Origin: Lysobacter sp. KIS68-7
GTDB taxonomy: Bacteria; Pseudomonadota; Gammaproteobacteria; Xanthomonadales; Xanthomonadaceae
DNA length: 64,000 nucleotides
Assembly (NCBI RefSeq): GCF_021284745.1
Contig: NZ_CP089925.1
Span: 2,479,001-2,543,000, forward strand
Direction of reading: 5' to 3'
The notes under the pieces are model-generated. The model was not told the DNA's origin and did not search any database. It saw only the letters and a list, made by a program, of their open reading frames with translations. A program made the position numbers and the translations under genes. Shown in pieces: positions 20,567 through 28,508 of this stretch (positions are counted from its first letter, which is position 1; every line of letters begins with the position of its first letter).

Positions 20567-20835
20567 TTCGAATCACCTCGTCCTGGTATCGGTTCGGTCA
20601 GAGCGCGCGGCACTTTTGGGCCTCGCTTACCGTCCTGCCTTGCGACTTCTCGCACCCATGCGTCGAGCACACGCACGTCCGCGTCCTTGTGTTGGGCGTT
20701 GAGGTCTTCGAGGCCGTCCCACTGGCGAATTCGAAAACGGATCAGCGCGTTGATCGTTCGCGCGAATGGCTTGAGGTCTTCGAGTGCCCGGCTCGCGACT
20801 TCGATCGGGTCGCCGCTTTCGATAGGCTCGTTCAT
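20563..20835 (-). CDS. hypothetical protein, second gene of the right Xer cassette
   Basis: 90 aa, highly charged and mostly helical by eye (ALEDLKPFARTINALIRFRIRQWDGLEDLNAQ, VLDAWVREVARQDGKRGPK). No family recognised. It is joined to the XafT-like gene upstream and to the 140-aa gene downstream by ATGA overlaps, so the three are translated from one message. Confidence 0.65.
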   Translation of the reverse strand: MNEPIESGDPIEVASRALEDLKPFARTINALIRFRIRQWDGLEDLNAQHKDADVRVLDAWVREVARQDGKRGPKVPRALTEPIPGRGDSK

Positions 20836-21446
20836 GCCGCCTCCCCCTTTTGGCCCGTGTTACTACGTGGGCCAATCGCCCGCCCCGCCTGACCCTTTTC
20901 ACCGGTCGTAACCGGGGAAAAGTCCCGGACGCGCGGAAAGATTGTCCCGACGGTGGTCCATTGGCGCAGTTGCATGTACGGAAATGCCGATGCGCTGGGA
21001 GCGACGGCAGGGGCGCGGGCAACGCTGCGCTCGCGCGCAGCGCAGGCCGCGCCCTCGCCTTCCTCCAGCTTGCGACGCAACTCCGTAAACGCCTCTGCGC
21101 GGCGCACCAGCAGCGACAGCCACGTCAGGTCGTGCGGTTCGAAGGCGTGGTTCTCAGGCGTCACCAGACGCCCGCGAACGAGCGAATAGCCCTCCCAGCG
21201 GGGATCGTTGAGATCCCCGTTCCGGGTCACGCGCAGGAGCTTGAACGCAGCCCACGCTGGCCGCGCCTTGCCCGTCTCCCAATGCCCGATGGTGCGCAAG
21301 CTGACGCCGAGAAATTCGGCGGCCTGCTCCCGGGTAAAGCCCGATTTTTTGCGTTCTGTGGCGAACTGCTCGGGCGTGACAATTGGCGCTTTTCTAGGGA
21401 ATTTCCCGTGTTTTCCGGCTCGCGCCGGATGTCGCCTTGGATGCAT
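20832..21446 (-). CDS. XafT-like (VC1465-family) Xer recombination activation factor, copy 2
   Basis: 204 aa from an ATG formed by the last base of the XerC arm and the centre of attachment site C. The helix-turn-helix reads FTREQAAEFLGVSLRTIGHWETGKARPAWAAFKLLRV, followed by LVRGRLVTPENHAFEPHDLTWLSLLVRRAEAFTEL (about residues 30-135); the Ala/Gly-rich C terminus is probably flexible. Close relative of copy 1, facing it across the dif-like site. A weak ribosome site AGGAAA precedes the XerC arm. The known Vibrio relative activates XerCD recombination at sites lacking a good XerD arm, which fits site C exactly. Confidence 0.85.
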   Translation of the reverse strand: MHPRRHPARAGKHGKFPRKAPIVTPEQFATERKKSGFTREQAAEFLGVSLRTIGHWETGKARPAWAAFKLLRVTRNGDLNDPRWEGYSLVRGRLVTPENHAFEPHDLTWLSLLVRRAEAFTELRRKLEEGEGAACAARERSVARAPAVAPSASAFPYMQLRQWTTVGTIFPRVRDFSPVTTGEKGQAGRAIGPRSNTGQKGEAA

Positions 21447-21456
21447 TATGCGCACT
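21429..21456. other. partial Xer attachment site C
   Basis: Shares 18 bases GATGCATTATGCGCACTT with the dif-like site (19516-19533 and 21440-21457): full XerC arm (21446-21456) and centre. The XerD-side arm (21429-21439, ATGTCGCCTTG) does not match. A good XerC arm with no XerD arm is the design described for the TLC satellite phage attP. It marks the right end of the right cassette. Confidence 0.7.
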
Positions 21457-21464
21457 TTCCTATA

Positions 21465-21490
21465 GGTCAAGGAGACCCTTCTCCTTGACC
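21465..21490. repeat. perfect stem-loop GGTCAAGGAGA/TCTCCTTGACC
   Basis: 11-base perfect arms (21465-21475 and 21480-21490) around CCCT, between the DUF4124-like gene and attachment site C. No U-tract on either side, so a classical terminator is doubtful. It could end the DUF4124-like transcript or act upstream of the second XafT-like gene. A KOPS octamer overlaps its right edge. Confidence 0.6.
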
Positions 21491-21496
21491 CTTCCC
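21489..21496 (-). other. KOPS-like octamer GGGAAGGG, first on the right side
   Basis: CCCTTCCC on +, so GGGAAGGG on the - strand, 33 bases right of attachment site C and pointing left toward the dif-like site. It is the leftmost - strand copy found. Confidence 0.55.
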
Positions 21497-21514
21497 TAGG
21501 CCAAGGCTGAGGCG

Positions 21515-21934
21515 CTACAGGCCTTTGCAGGCTTCGCTGACCTGATCGTCCAGCGACCGCAGCTGCGCGAACGTGCGCTTCAACCCCAATCGATCCAGCG
21601 CCGTCTGTCGCTCCTTGCGCGCGGCTTCGCATTCGAGCCGGCGCTGGCCACGCGAATCAATGCCATGGCGCCGGCCCGTTGTTGTCGACTTGGTTCGCGA
21701 CGACGCCACGGGCTTCCGGATGGATCCACGCTTGGCTGGCTTCACCGGGTCCGGTGCGGCGTCCACCCGAATGGGCACCGCCCGCGACAGCCGGCTCCCG
21801 TCGGCGCACGGCGCGTCCTGCCAGGACACACCGCCATCGGCCGCCACGCATCGGAACAGCTCACCGGCCGCCGCAGGCCCGGCGGCGAGTACGCCCGCCA
21901 ATCCCACCGCGCAGCAAATCGACATCCGTGTCAT
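21515..21934 (-). CDS. periplasmic DUF4124-like protein
   Basis: 139 aa. Signal peptide MTRMSICCAVGLAGVLAAGPAAA, then GELFRCVAADGGVSWQDAPCADGSRLSR, the conserved start of DUF4124-type proteins (YRC..DG...QDxPC), whose two Cys probably pair in the periplasm. The rest is basic and helical (RRLECEAARKERQTALDRLGLKR). Function unknown. First chromosomal gene to the right of the Xer island. Confidence 0.75.
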   Translation of the reverse strand: MTRMSICCAVGLAGVLAAGPAAAGELFRCVAADGGVSWQDAPCADGSRLSRAVPIRVDAAPDPVKPAKRGSIRKPVASSRTKSTTTGRRHGIDSRGQRRLECEAARKERQTALDRLGLKRTFAQLRSLDDQVSEACKGL

Positions 21935-22084
21935 TGCAGTCCCTGAAGTGGCGGCAGCGCCGCGGCCGCAACCGTGGGGCCGTCGAGGATGGCCGCGACC
22001 GCGGCGCTGCCTACGAATCCAGAGTGCCCGCGCCGATCCGGCACGACGATCGGGGAACGCCGCATCCCGGTGTCAGGGAATTCC

Positions 22085-24163
22085 TCAATCCACGATCAAT
22101 CGCCACGTGTTCCGCCCGCCTGCCTTTGCGTCGTACAAGGCCTTGTCCGCCAGCGCCGTCAAGGCCCGCGCCGACGCGACATTCGTCGTGTACGCAATGC
22201 CGATGCTCGTTCCCACGTGCAGCGCGTGGCCTTCGGCATCCACGGGTTCTTGCATCGCGACGATCAGTTTCTTCGCGATCGCCTCGGCCGCCTCCGGCGA
22301 CTGGGCATCTTCGACCAGCACGGCGAATTCGTCGCCACCCAACCGCGCCACCGAGTCGACATCCCGCACGCACGAGGCCAGCCGCGTCGCGAACGAGCGC
22401 AGCACCGCATCGCCTGCGGGATGCCCGAAGGTGTCGTTGATCGCCTTGAACTTGTCCAGGTCGAGCAGCATCAGCAGCAACGGCGTGCCGTGGCGTTTCG
22501 CACGCGAAATGGCGCGCTCGAGCCGCTCGTCGAATTCGCGGCGATTGCCGAGGCTCGTCAGCGCGTCCACGCGCGCCAGGCGATCCAGGGCGCGCTCGGC
22601 CTCCTTCAGCGGCGTGATGTCGAATGTCAGCGCATAGAAGCCGCGACGCGCACCATCGGGGGCGATGTCCGGTACGTAGTGCGACTGCAGATAGCGGAAT
22701 CCGGTCGATGCGTCGGGTTCGCGATCGAAGATCTGTTCCCGCCCCGAGATCGCGGCCTGGATGTGCGTGGACCAGGTGCGATACGCCTCCTCTCCCCTCG
22801 CCTCCCGCACCGTCTTCCCGAGCAGGTCCTCCGTCCGCACGCCGTAGATGCGTTCGTATTGCGCGTTGACGAAGCTGTAGCGCTCGTCCGCGTCGACGTG
22901 CGCGATGAGCGCAGGAATGTTGTCGGTGATCGCGCGCAGGCGCGCGCGGCTGTCATCGAGCGCGGCGATCGCCTCCATTCGCTTGCTGATGTCGCGCGCC
23001 GAAGCGATGAGTTCCCAGCGTGCATCCGAATCGACGGCCAGCACGCGCGTGCAGGCGACTTCCACCCAGATCTCGTGACCTTCCTTGTGGCGGATGCGGA
23101 AGGTCACCGGCTCCGAGATTCCGGTGGCGGCGATGCGCTGGAAGGCTTCGGACGCCTGCGCGATGTCGTCCGGATTCACCAGGTCCCAGCGCGCCCGCAG
23201 GAATTCCTCCGGCTCGTAGCCCAGCACATGGCGGATCGCCGGCGAGACGTAGGACGGCGCACCTTCCGCCGACATGCGCACGACGAGGTCGCGGCTGTAA
23301 TCGGCCAGCGTGCGGTAACGCGCCGCGAAACGCTTGCGTTCCGAGAGCACCGTCGCCACTGGGAACGCGACGAGGCAACACGTGCCGACGAAGGCCTGCA
23401 ACAGGAACGTATGCGCGAGCAGCGACGAAGACTTCAGCAGCGCGAACGGCCCTGCATCGAGCGCCGTCGAGATGCCTGCCGTCACCGCGATGACCACAAC
23501 GCCCGACACCACGCCGGCGAAGCCATGCCGGAACGTGAGCAGCAACAGCGGTGCCAGCACGAGGAACAGCAACGGCGCGCGATCCTGCAGGAAGACCGCC
23601 GCGCAGATTCCGAGCAGCGCGAATGCGCAGAGTGCGAAGTCGAGATGCTTGCCGGGACGGCCCAGCAGCCCGCTCCGCTCGCGCCTGGCCACGACCACCA
23701 GCGTCGCCACGATCACCATGCCGATGACGTGCGCCGTGTACCAGGTCAGCAGGATCTCGACGAACGGCCGATCACGGAAGATCGCGGCGTACGTGGCCAC
23801 CAGCAACGCGGATATCCCGCACGCCACCAGCGTGCTGCCCGTCGCCGTGGTGGCGAGCGTGAACAAACGCGCAGGATCGGTGATGTCCGGGACACGTCGT
23901 CGGATCGCCCCGGCGATCAGCACGATTTCCAGCAGGTTCGCGATCGCGGGGACGAACGACCTCGCCATCGGGTCGCCGTGCAGGATGCGTGCGACGAGTT
24001 CGGCCGCGAACGCCGCGGCCAGGGTCGCGGGCCAGCGCGCGAACGGCTGGAACAACAACACCCCGACCACGATGCCGCTGACGATCCACACCGTCGAAAC
24101 GCTGCCCGCGGCGCGTGTCAGGTCGATCGAGATCCACGTGGACGCGCCGACGATCGCAGCCAA
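22085..24163 (-). CDS. MASE1-PAS-PAS-GGDEF diguanylate cyclase
   Basis: 692 aa. About eight membrane spans in the first ~290 residues form a MASE1-type sensor (GIVVGVLLFQPFARWPATLAAAFAAELVARILHGD, FVEILLTWYTAHVIGMVIVATL). Two PAS domains follow (about 300-420 and 430-550, with PSYVSPAIRHVLGYEPEEF and FVNAQYERIYGVRTEDLLGK), then a GGDEF domain with an intact GGDEF at 609-613 preceded by RDVD, an RxxD inhibitory site for product feedback. Expected to make c-di-GMP. Monocistronic, 81 bases from the membrane-protein gene upstream on the other side. Confidence 0.92.
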   Translation of the reverse strand: MAAIVGASTWISIDLTRAAGSVSTVWIVSGIVVGVLLFQPFARWPATLAAAFAAELVARILHGDPMARSFVPAIANLLEIVLIAGAIRRRVPDITDPARLFTLATTATGSTLVACGISALLVATYAAIFRDRPFVEILLTWYTAHVIGMVIVATLVVVARRERSGLLGRPGKHLDFALCAFALLGICAAVFLQDRAPLLFLVLAPLLLLTFRHGFAGVVSGVVVIAVTAGISTALDAGPFALLKSSSLLAHTFLLQAFVGTCCLVAFPVATVLSERKRFAARYRTLADYSRDLVVRMSAEGAPSYVSPAIRHVLGYEPEEFLRARWDLVNPDDIAQASEAFQRIAATGISEPVTFRIRHKEGHEIWVEVACTRVLAVDSDARWELIASARDISKRMEAIAALDDSRARLRAITDNIPALIAHVDADERYSFVNAQYERIYGVRTEDLLGKTVREARGEEAYRTWSTHIQAAISGREQIFDREPDASTGFRYLQSHYVPDIAPDGARRGFYALTFDITPLKEAERALDRLARVDALTSLGNRREFDERLERAISRAKRHGTPLLLMLLDLDKFKAINDTFGHPAGDAVLRSFATRLASCVRDVDSVARLGGDEFAVLVEDAQSPEAAEAIAKKLIVAMQEPVDAEGHALHVGTSIGIAYTTNVASARALTALADKALYDAKAGGRNTWRLIVD

Positions 24164-24244
24164 GGCCAGGAGCGCGACGGGATTCGCGCGCCCTGGCGTG
24201 GCCGCTTTGCTTGCGTCAACCAGAAGCCTGGCTCCCTTGCAGGA

Positions 24245-24811
24245 TCAGCGACTGCGGCCCAGCCACCACGCCATCGGGATGCTCGCGATGAGCAGGCCGA
24301 GACCGTAGTCGAGCAACGCACCGACGGTGAAGTCCATCGGGAAGCGATACCAGTTCCAGTAAGGGATGTTCGTGGCGAACCAGGCGAGCAGTCCCATCGC
24401 GCCACCCATCGCCACGCGCGTGGCGAAGCCCGCGGCGGACGAAGCCATGATCCACGCGGCCAGCAGACAGACGAAGTAGCCGGAAATGAATTGCTTGAGG
24501 AGGTTCGGCGCCATGCTGGACACGACCGGGTTCGGCGACGGGTCGTAGACGATGAAGGCGCCGGGGCTGTCCTTGTACTTCGCGATGAAGGCCTCGCGCT
24601 GCGCGTCGTCGCGATAAGCCTCCGCCGACATGCCCGGCACCATGTACACGCCGGCGCCCGAGTTGCCTGCCGACTGCAGGGCGCCCAGAGTCGCCTCCTG
24701 GTTCGTGGCCACCTTCATGCCCATCTCGCCGAAGGGCAGCACCATGTGCGCCACCGCGCCCCAGATGAAAAACACGATCGCGCCGATGAAGCCGGCGATG
24801 AAGATCCGCAT
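24245..24811 (-). CDS. hypothetical inner-membrane protein
   Basis: 188 aa starting MRIFIAGFIGAIVFFIWGAVAHMVLPFGEMG. A first span with an embedded W-G-A-x-x-H motif is followed by a periplasmic-looking loop (about 35-100) and three further spans toward the C terminus. The WGAxxHxxLPFGExG pattern recurs in uncharacterised xanthomonad proteins. No function assigned. It lies 53 bases downstream of crcB on the same strand and may share its transcript. Confidence 0.65.
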   Translation of the reverse strand: MRIFIAGFIGAIVFFIWGAVAHMVLPFGEMGMKVATNQEATLGALQSAGNSGAGVYMVPGMSAEAYRDDAQREAFIAKYKDSPGAFIVYDPSPNPVVSSMAPNLLKQFISGYFVCLLAAWIMASSAAGFATRVAMGGAMGLLAWFATNIPYWNWYRFPMDFTVGALLDYGLGLLIASIPMAWWLGRSR

Positions 24812-24864
24812 GACGTTCCTCCCCGGTTGTGCGGCCCAGGCCGCCGGGGCCGAGGATGCACCCG

Positions 24865-25263
24865 TTAGTAAGGAGGCCGCAACAGCGTCGCCACGCGCGC
24901 GCCCAACCAGACCAGGGTGAGCCCGGCGACTAGCGAGACGCCCAGGTACAGCAGGATCTGGTCGTTGCGATGCGAGCGCGAGAACAACAGGCACTCGAGC
25001 ATCAGCGCCGAAAAGGTCGTCAGGCCGCCCAGCACGCCCACGATCAGGAACGCGCGCCAGTACAGCGCGGAAGGCCCGCGCGCCTCCAGCCAGATCGCGA
25101 TGAAGCCGGCGAGGAAAGCGCCGATCAGGTTCGCCGCAAGCGTGCCCCACGGAAAGCCGTCGCCCATGCGACGCAGCAACAGGCCGCCCAACCAGAAGCG
25201 TCCCGCCGCGCCGAGCGCGCCGCCGCACATCACCAACACGAATTGCTGCCACCACGCACTCAT
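24865..25263 (-). CDS. crcB: fluoride channel CrcB/Fluc
   Basis: 132 aa with four membrane spans, usual for CrcB, which forms dual-topology dimers exporting fluoride. Family motifs GGALGAAGRF, WGTLAANLIGAFLAGF and GVLGGLTTFSAL are intact. The start at 25263 overlaps the stop of the upstream MFS gene as ATGA. No fluoride riboswitch is visible; translation appears coupled to the transporter gene. Confidence 0.93.
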   Translation of the reverse strand: MSAWWQQFVLVMCGGALGAAGRFWLGGLLLRRMGDGFPWGTLAANLIGAFLAGFIAIWLEARGPSALYWRAFLIVGVLGGLTTFSALMLECLLFSRSHRNDQILLYLGVSLVAGLTLVWLGARVATLLRPPY

Positions 25264-26426
25264 GCGTCCTTCCTTCCCGTGACCAGCACCAAGCCCGCCG
25301 CCACCGCGAACGCGGCGCTCAATCCGAAGGCCCACATCGGCGAGTCGTTCTCCCACAAGGTGCCGAAGATCGCCGAGGCCGGCAACAGCAGCAAGCCGGT
25401 CACGAGGTAATACCAACCGAACGCGGTGCCTGCGGCTTCCGCCGGCACCATGTCGGCGACGAGTGCGCGCTCGCTGCCTTCGATCATCGCGGTCACCAGG
25501 CCATAAGCCGGGAACAGCACCCACAGCCACGCCGGCGAAATCGGCACGACGCCGAGCAGCACGTACAACAGCGCATACCCCGCCCAGCCTGCAAGGATCA
25601 GGCGCTTGCGGCCGATGCGATCGGAGAGCGCGGAGAACGGCGTCGACGCAAATGCCGCCACCGCGGAGAACGAGGCCCACAACAAGGTGACCTGGCTTGC
25701 GCCGAGCCCGAGGTCGTTGGCGCGCAGCAACAGGAACATGTTCGACGCATTGCCCAGCGTGAACAGTCCCAGCGCGACCAGGTAACGGCGATAGCGCGAC
25801 GGCAACGCGGTCCAGCGCCAGTCGATGCGCTTGTGCGGCGCCGCGGGCGGATGCGCGGGCTCCTTCAGGCGCAGCGTCATCAGGAGCACGAACACGGCCG
25901 GCACGAACGCGCACAGGAACACGTGCTGCAGCGACATCCCCGATGCGAGCAAAGCCGCGGCCACGAGCGGACCGACCACCGCGCCTGCGTTGTCCATCCC
26001 GCGGTGCACGCCGTAGGCCAGCCCGCGATGTTCCGGTGCGACGCTGGAGGCCAACATCGCATCGCGCGGTGCCGAACGCAGTCCCTTGCCGATGCGGTCG
26101 ACGAAGCGGAAGAACAGGACGCCCAACCAACTCGTCGCGATGCCGATCAGCGGACGCGCGATGCCCGCGAGCCCGTAACCGATCACCACGAAGGGTTTGA
26201 TCCGCCGAATGCGATCGGCGAGCACACCCGCGAAGAGTTTCAGCAGCGCACTCGTGGCTTCCGCGACCCCTTCGATGATGCCGATCGCCTTCGGCCCCGC
26301 CATCAGCACGCTCGCCACGTACAGCGGCACGAGCGGATAGATCATGTCGCTCGCGGCGTCGTTGAGCAGGCTGATCGCGCCCAGCAGCCACACCGTCCTT
26401 GGGAGGCTGGCGAGCGCGCGGCGCAT
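25260..26426 (-). CDS. MFS transporter
   Basis: 388 aa with about eleven to twelve membrane spans. Shows MFS loop motifs GVLADRIRRIKPFVVIGYGLAG and FSALSDRIGRKRLILAGW, and the segment DRIGKGLRSAPRDAMLASS typical of a group of uncharacterised bacterial MFS carriers. Substrate unknown. The ATG shares one base with the stop of rarA (TGATG), and the stop overlaps the ATG of crcB. Confidence 0.88.
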   Translation of the reverse strand: MRRALASLPRTVWLLGAISLLNDAASDMIYPLVPLYVASVLMAGPKAIGIIEGVAEATSALLKLFAGVLADRIRRIKPFVVIGYGLAGIARPLIGIATSWLGVLFFRFVDRIGKGLRSAPRDAMLASSVAPEHRGLAYGVHRGMDNAGAVVGPLVAAALLASGMSLQHVFLCAFVPAVFVLLMTLRLKEPAHPPAAPHKRIDWRWTALPSRYRRYLVALGLFTLGNASNMFLLLRANDLGLGASQVTLLWASFSAVAAFASTPFSALSDRIGRKRLILAGWAGYALLYVLLGVVPISPAWLWVLFPAYGLVTAMIEGSERALVADMVPAEAAGTAFGWYYLVTGLLLLPASAIFGTLWENDSPMWAFGLSAAFAVAAGLVLVTGRKDA

Positions 26427-27787
26427 CAGGCCTCGTCGTCCTCGCCGCGCGCCTGGGCGCGGGCTGCGCGCAAGGCATCGAGCTTGTCCTTGAAGCGCGC
26501 CTCGAGGCCGCGTTCGCTCGGCGTGTAATACACGCGCTCGCCCATCGCATCCGGGAAGCCGGTCTGGTCGAGCGCGATGCCGCCGGCGGCGTCGTGGTCG
26601 TACTGGTAGCCCTTGCCGTAACCGAGCTGCTTCATCAGCTTCGTCGGGGCGTTGCGGAAGTGCATCGGGACTTCGAGCGTGCCGAGTTCGCGCACGTCGT
26701 CGCGGGCGGTGTTGAACGCGGTGTAGGCCGCATTCGACTTCGCCGTCGTCGCGAGGTAGATCACCGCCTGCGCAAGCGCGAGTTCGCCTTCGGGGCTGCC
26801 CAAACGATCGTAGGCGTCCCAGGCCTCGATCGACATCTGCAAGGCACGCGGATCGGCCAGGCCGATGTCCTCCACCGCCATGCGCGTGATGCGGCGTGCG
26901 AGGTAGCTCGGGTCCGCACCGCCGTCGAGCATGCGCGCCAGCCAGTACAGCGCGGCATCGGGATTCGAACTGCGCACGCATTTGTGCAGCGCGCTGATCT
27001 GGTCGTAGAACTGCTCGCCGCCCTTGTCGAAGCGGCGCGTGCGGTCGGCGAGGACCTGTTCGATCGTCGCATCGGTGACGACGCCGCCCTCCCCCGCCAG
27101 GTCGGCTGCGATCTCGAGGAAGGTGAGCCCGCGCCGCACGTCGCCATCGGCGGCGCGTGCGATGAGTTGCAGTTGTTCCGGCGCCACCTGCAGGCCGCGT
27201 CCGCCGAGGCCGCGCTCCTCGTCGTCCATCGCACGTTGCAGTGCGATCGCAATGTCGTCCGGCGACACCGCTTCCATTACATGCACGCGGCAGCGCGAGA
27301 GCAACGCGGAGTTGAGTTCGAACGAAGGATTCTCGGTGGTCGCGCCGACGAAGATGATCGTCCCGCGCTCGATGTGCGGCAGGAACGCATCCTGCTGCGC
27401 CTTGTTGAAGCGATGCACCTCGTCGACGAACAGGACGGTGCGCCGGCCTTCGGAGAAACGCAGCCCCGCTTCGGCGAGCACCTGCCGCACTTCCGGCAAA
27501 CCGACTAGCACCGCGGACACCGCGCGGAACTCCGCATCGGCGTAATGCGCGAGCAATTGCGCGAGTGTCGTCTTGCCGCAGCCCGGCGGGCCCCACAGGA
27601 TCATCGAATGCACGCGACCGGATTCGATCGCGCGCCGCACTGCGGTGTTCGGCGCGAGCAGGCGGCGCTGCCCGACCATGTCGTCGAGCGTGCGCGGACG
27701 CATGCGCTCGGCGAGCGGACGCAAGGCGTCGCGGTCGACCGTCAGCAGGTCGTGTTCGGGGAGTGCCGGCGCTTTGGTTCGGGCCAC
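26426..27787 (-). CDS. rarA: replication-associated recombination protein RarA (MgsA)
   Basis: 453 aa AAA+ ATPase acting at stalled replication forks. Walker A is WGPPGCGKTTLAQ, Walker B TVLFVDEVHRFNKAQQDAFLP, sensor 1 GATTENPSFELNSALLSR. The C-terminal tetramerisation part contains PMHFRNAPTKLMKQLGYGKGYQYDHD and YYTPSERGLEARF. First gene of an apparent rarA-MFS-crcB unit; lolA lies 21 bases upstream on the same strand, so transcription may start before lolA. Confidence 0.96.
   Translation of the reverse strand: MARTKAPALPEHDLLTVDRDALRPLAERMRPRTLDDMVGQRRLLAPNTAVRRAIESGRVHSMILWGPPGCGKTTLAQLLAHYADAEFRAVSAVLVGLPEVRQVLAEAGLRFSEGRRTVLFVDEVHRFNKAQQDAFLPHIERGTIIFVGATTENPSFELNSALLSRCRVHVMEAVSPDDIAIALQRAMDDEERGLGGRGLQVAPEQLQLIARAADGDVRRGLTFLEIAADLAGEGGVVTDATIEQVLADRTRRFDKGGEQFYDQISALHKCVRSSNPDAALYWLARMLDGGADPSYLARRITRMAVEDIGLADPRALQMSIEAWDAYDRLGSPEGELALAQAVIYLATTAKSNAAYTAFNTARDDVRELGTLEVPMHFRNAPTKLMKQLGYGKGYQYDHDAAGGIALDQTGFPDAMGERVYYTPSERGLEARFKDKLDALRAARAQARGEDDEA
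27087..27094 (-). other. KOPS-like octamer GGGGAGGG
   Basis: CCCTCCCC on +, in rarA; on the - strand it reads toward the dif-like site. Confidence 0.55.
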
Positions 27788-27808
27788 GCCGAGGATTCTA
27801 GCGAGCGA

Positions 27809-28438
27809 TCAACCGCCCGCGACGATATCCACGCCCTTCGGCGGGTCGAAAGTGAACGTGCCCGACTTGAAGGACGGGTTGCGCTTCCACGTCGTGAAGC
27901 CCAGCTCCGTGCGCTGGCCCAGCGGATCCACCACGCGCATGCGCACCAGCCCGGCGTCGCCGAAGCCCAGGCGCGCGGATTCGAAGCTGGCGTTTTCGGC
28001 CTGGCGCGGGCGCAGTTCGATCCATGCCAGCCCGTCGATCGTGCCGAGTTCCTTGACCTGGAACTCGCGGTCCAGGCGCGTCGGATCGATCAGCGCGGTG
28101 AGCGGCGAGCTCTGTTCCTCCACGCCCTGCGCACGCTTGGTGACCTGCTTGAGGTCCGGGTCGTAGACCCAGATCGACTTGCCGTCGGCCACGATCAGCT
28201 GCTCGTAGGGCTTCGCGTATTCCCAGCGGAAGTAGCGCGGCGCGGACATCGCCACGCGCCCCGTCGAGGTTTCCTTCTTCCTGCCGTTCGCGTCGAACAC
28301 CTGCTGCGTGAACTGGCCATCGAGCCCCTTCAGGCCCTTGGTGAATTTCGTCAGGTCTTCGCGCCCGCCCGCGTGCGCGTGGGCGGCGAAGAGAACGGCG
28401 AGGCCGAAGCCGGCAGCGAAGCGCAGGGCGCGGGTCAT
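27809..28438 (-). CDS. lolA: outer-membrane lipoprotein carrier protein LolA
   Basis: 209 aa. Signal peptide MTRALRFAAGFGLAVLFAAHAHA. The mature protein carries LolA signatures LDGQFTQQVFDANG, SAPRYFRWEYAKPYEQLIVADGKSIWVYDPDLKQVTKR and the C-terminal FTFDPPKGVDIV. It ferries lipoproteins across the periplasm from LolCDE to LolB. It lies between ftsK and rarA on one strand, the common ftsK-lolA-rarA order of gammaproteobacteria. Confidence 0.96.
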   Translation of the reverse strand: MTRALRFAAGFGLAVLFAAHAHAGGREDLTKFTKGLKGLDGQFTQQVFDANGRKKETSTGRVAMSAPRYFRWEYAKPYEQLIVADGKSIWVYDPDLKQVTKRAQGVEEQSSPLTALIDPTRLDREFQVKELGTIDGLAWIELRPRQAENASFESARLGFGDAGLVRMRVVDPLGQRTELGFTTWKRNPSFKSGTFTFDPPKGVDIVAGG

Positions 28439-28508
28439 GTGGGGTCCGATGGGTTGGGCGACACGGCGAGTCTGCCTCGCCGTGCCTGAATACGCTTTTA
28501 CGAGGCCG

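Noticed and set aside
18046-21490. An intact filamentous or TLC-type prophage
   Set aside because: No rolling-circle replication initiator, coat, Zot-like or other morphogenesis gene is seen between the att sites; only XafT-like genes and small cargo are present.
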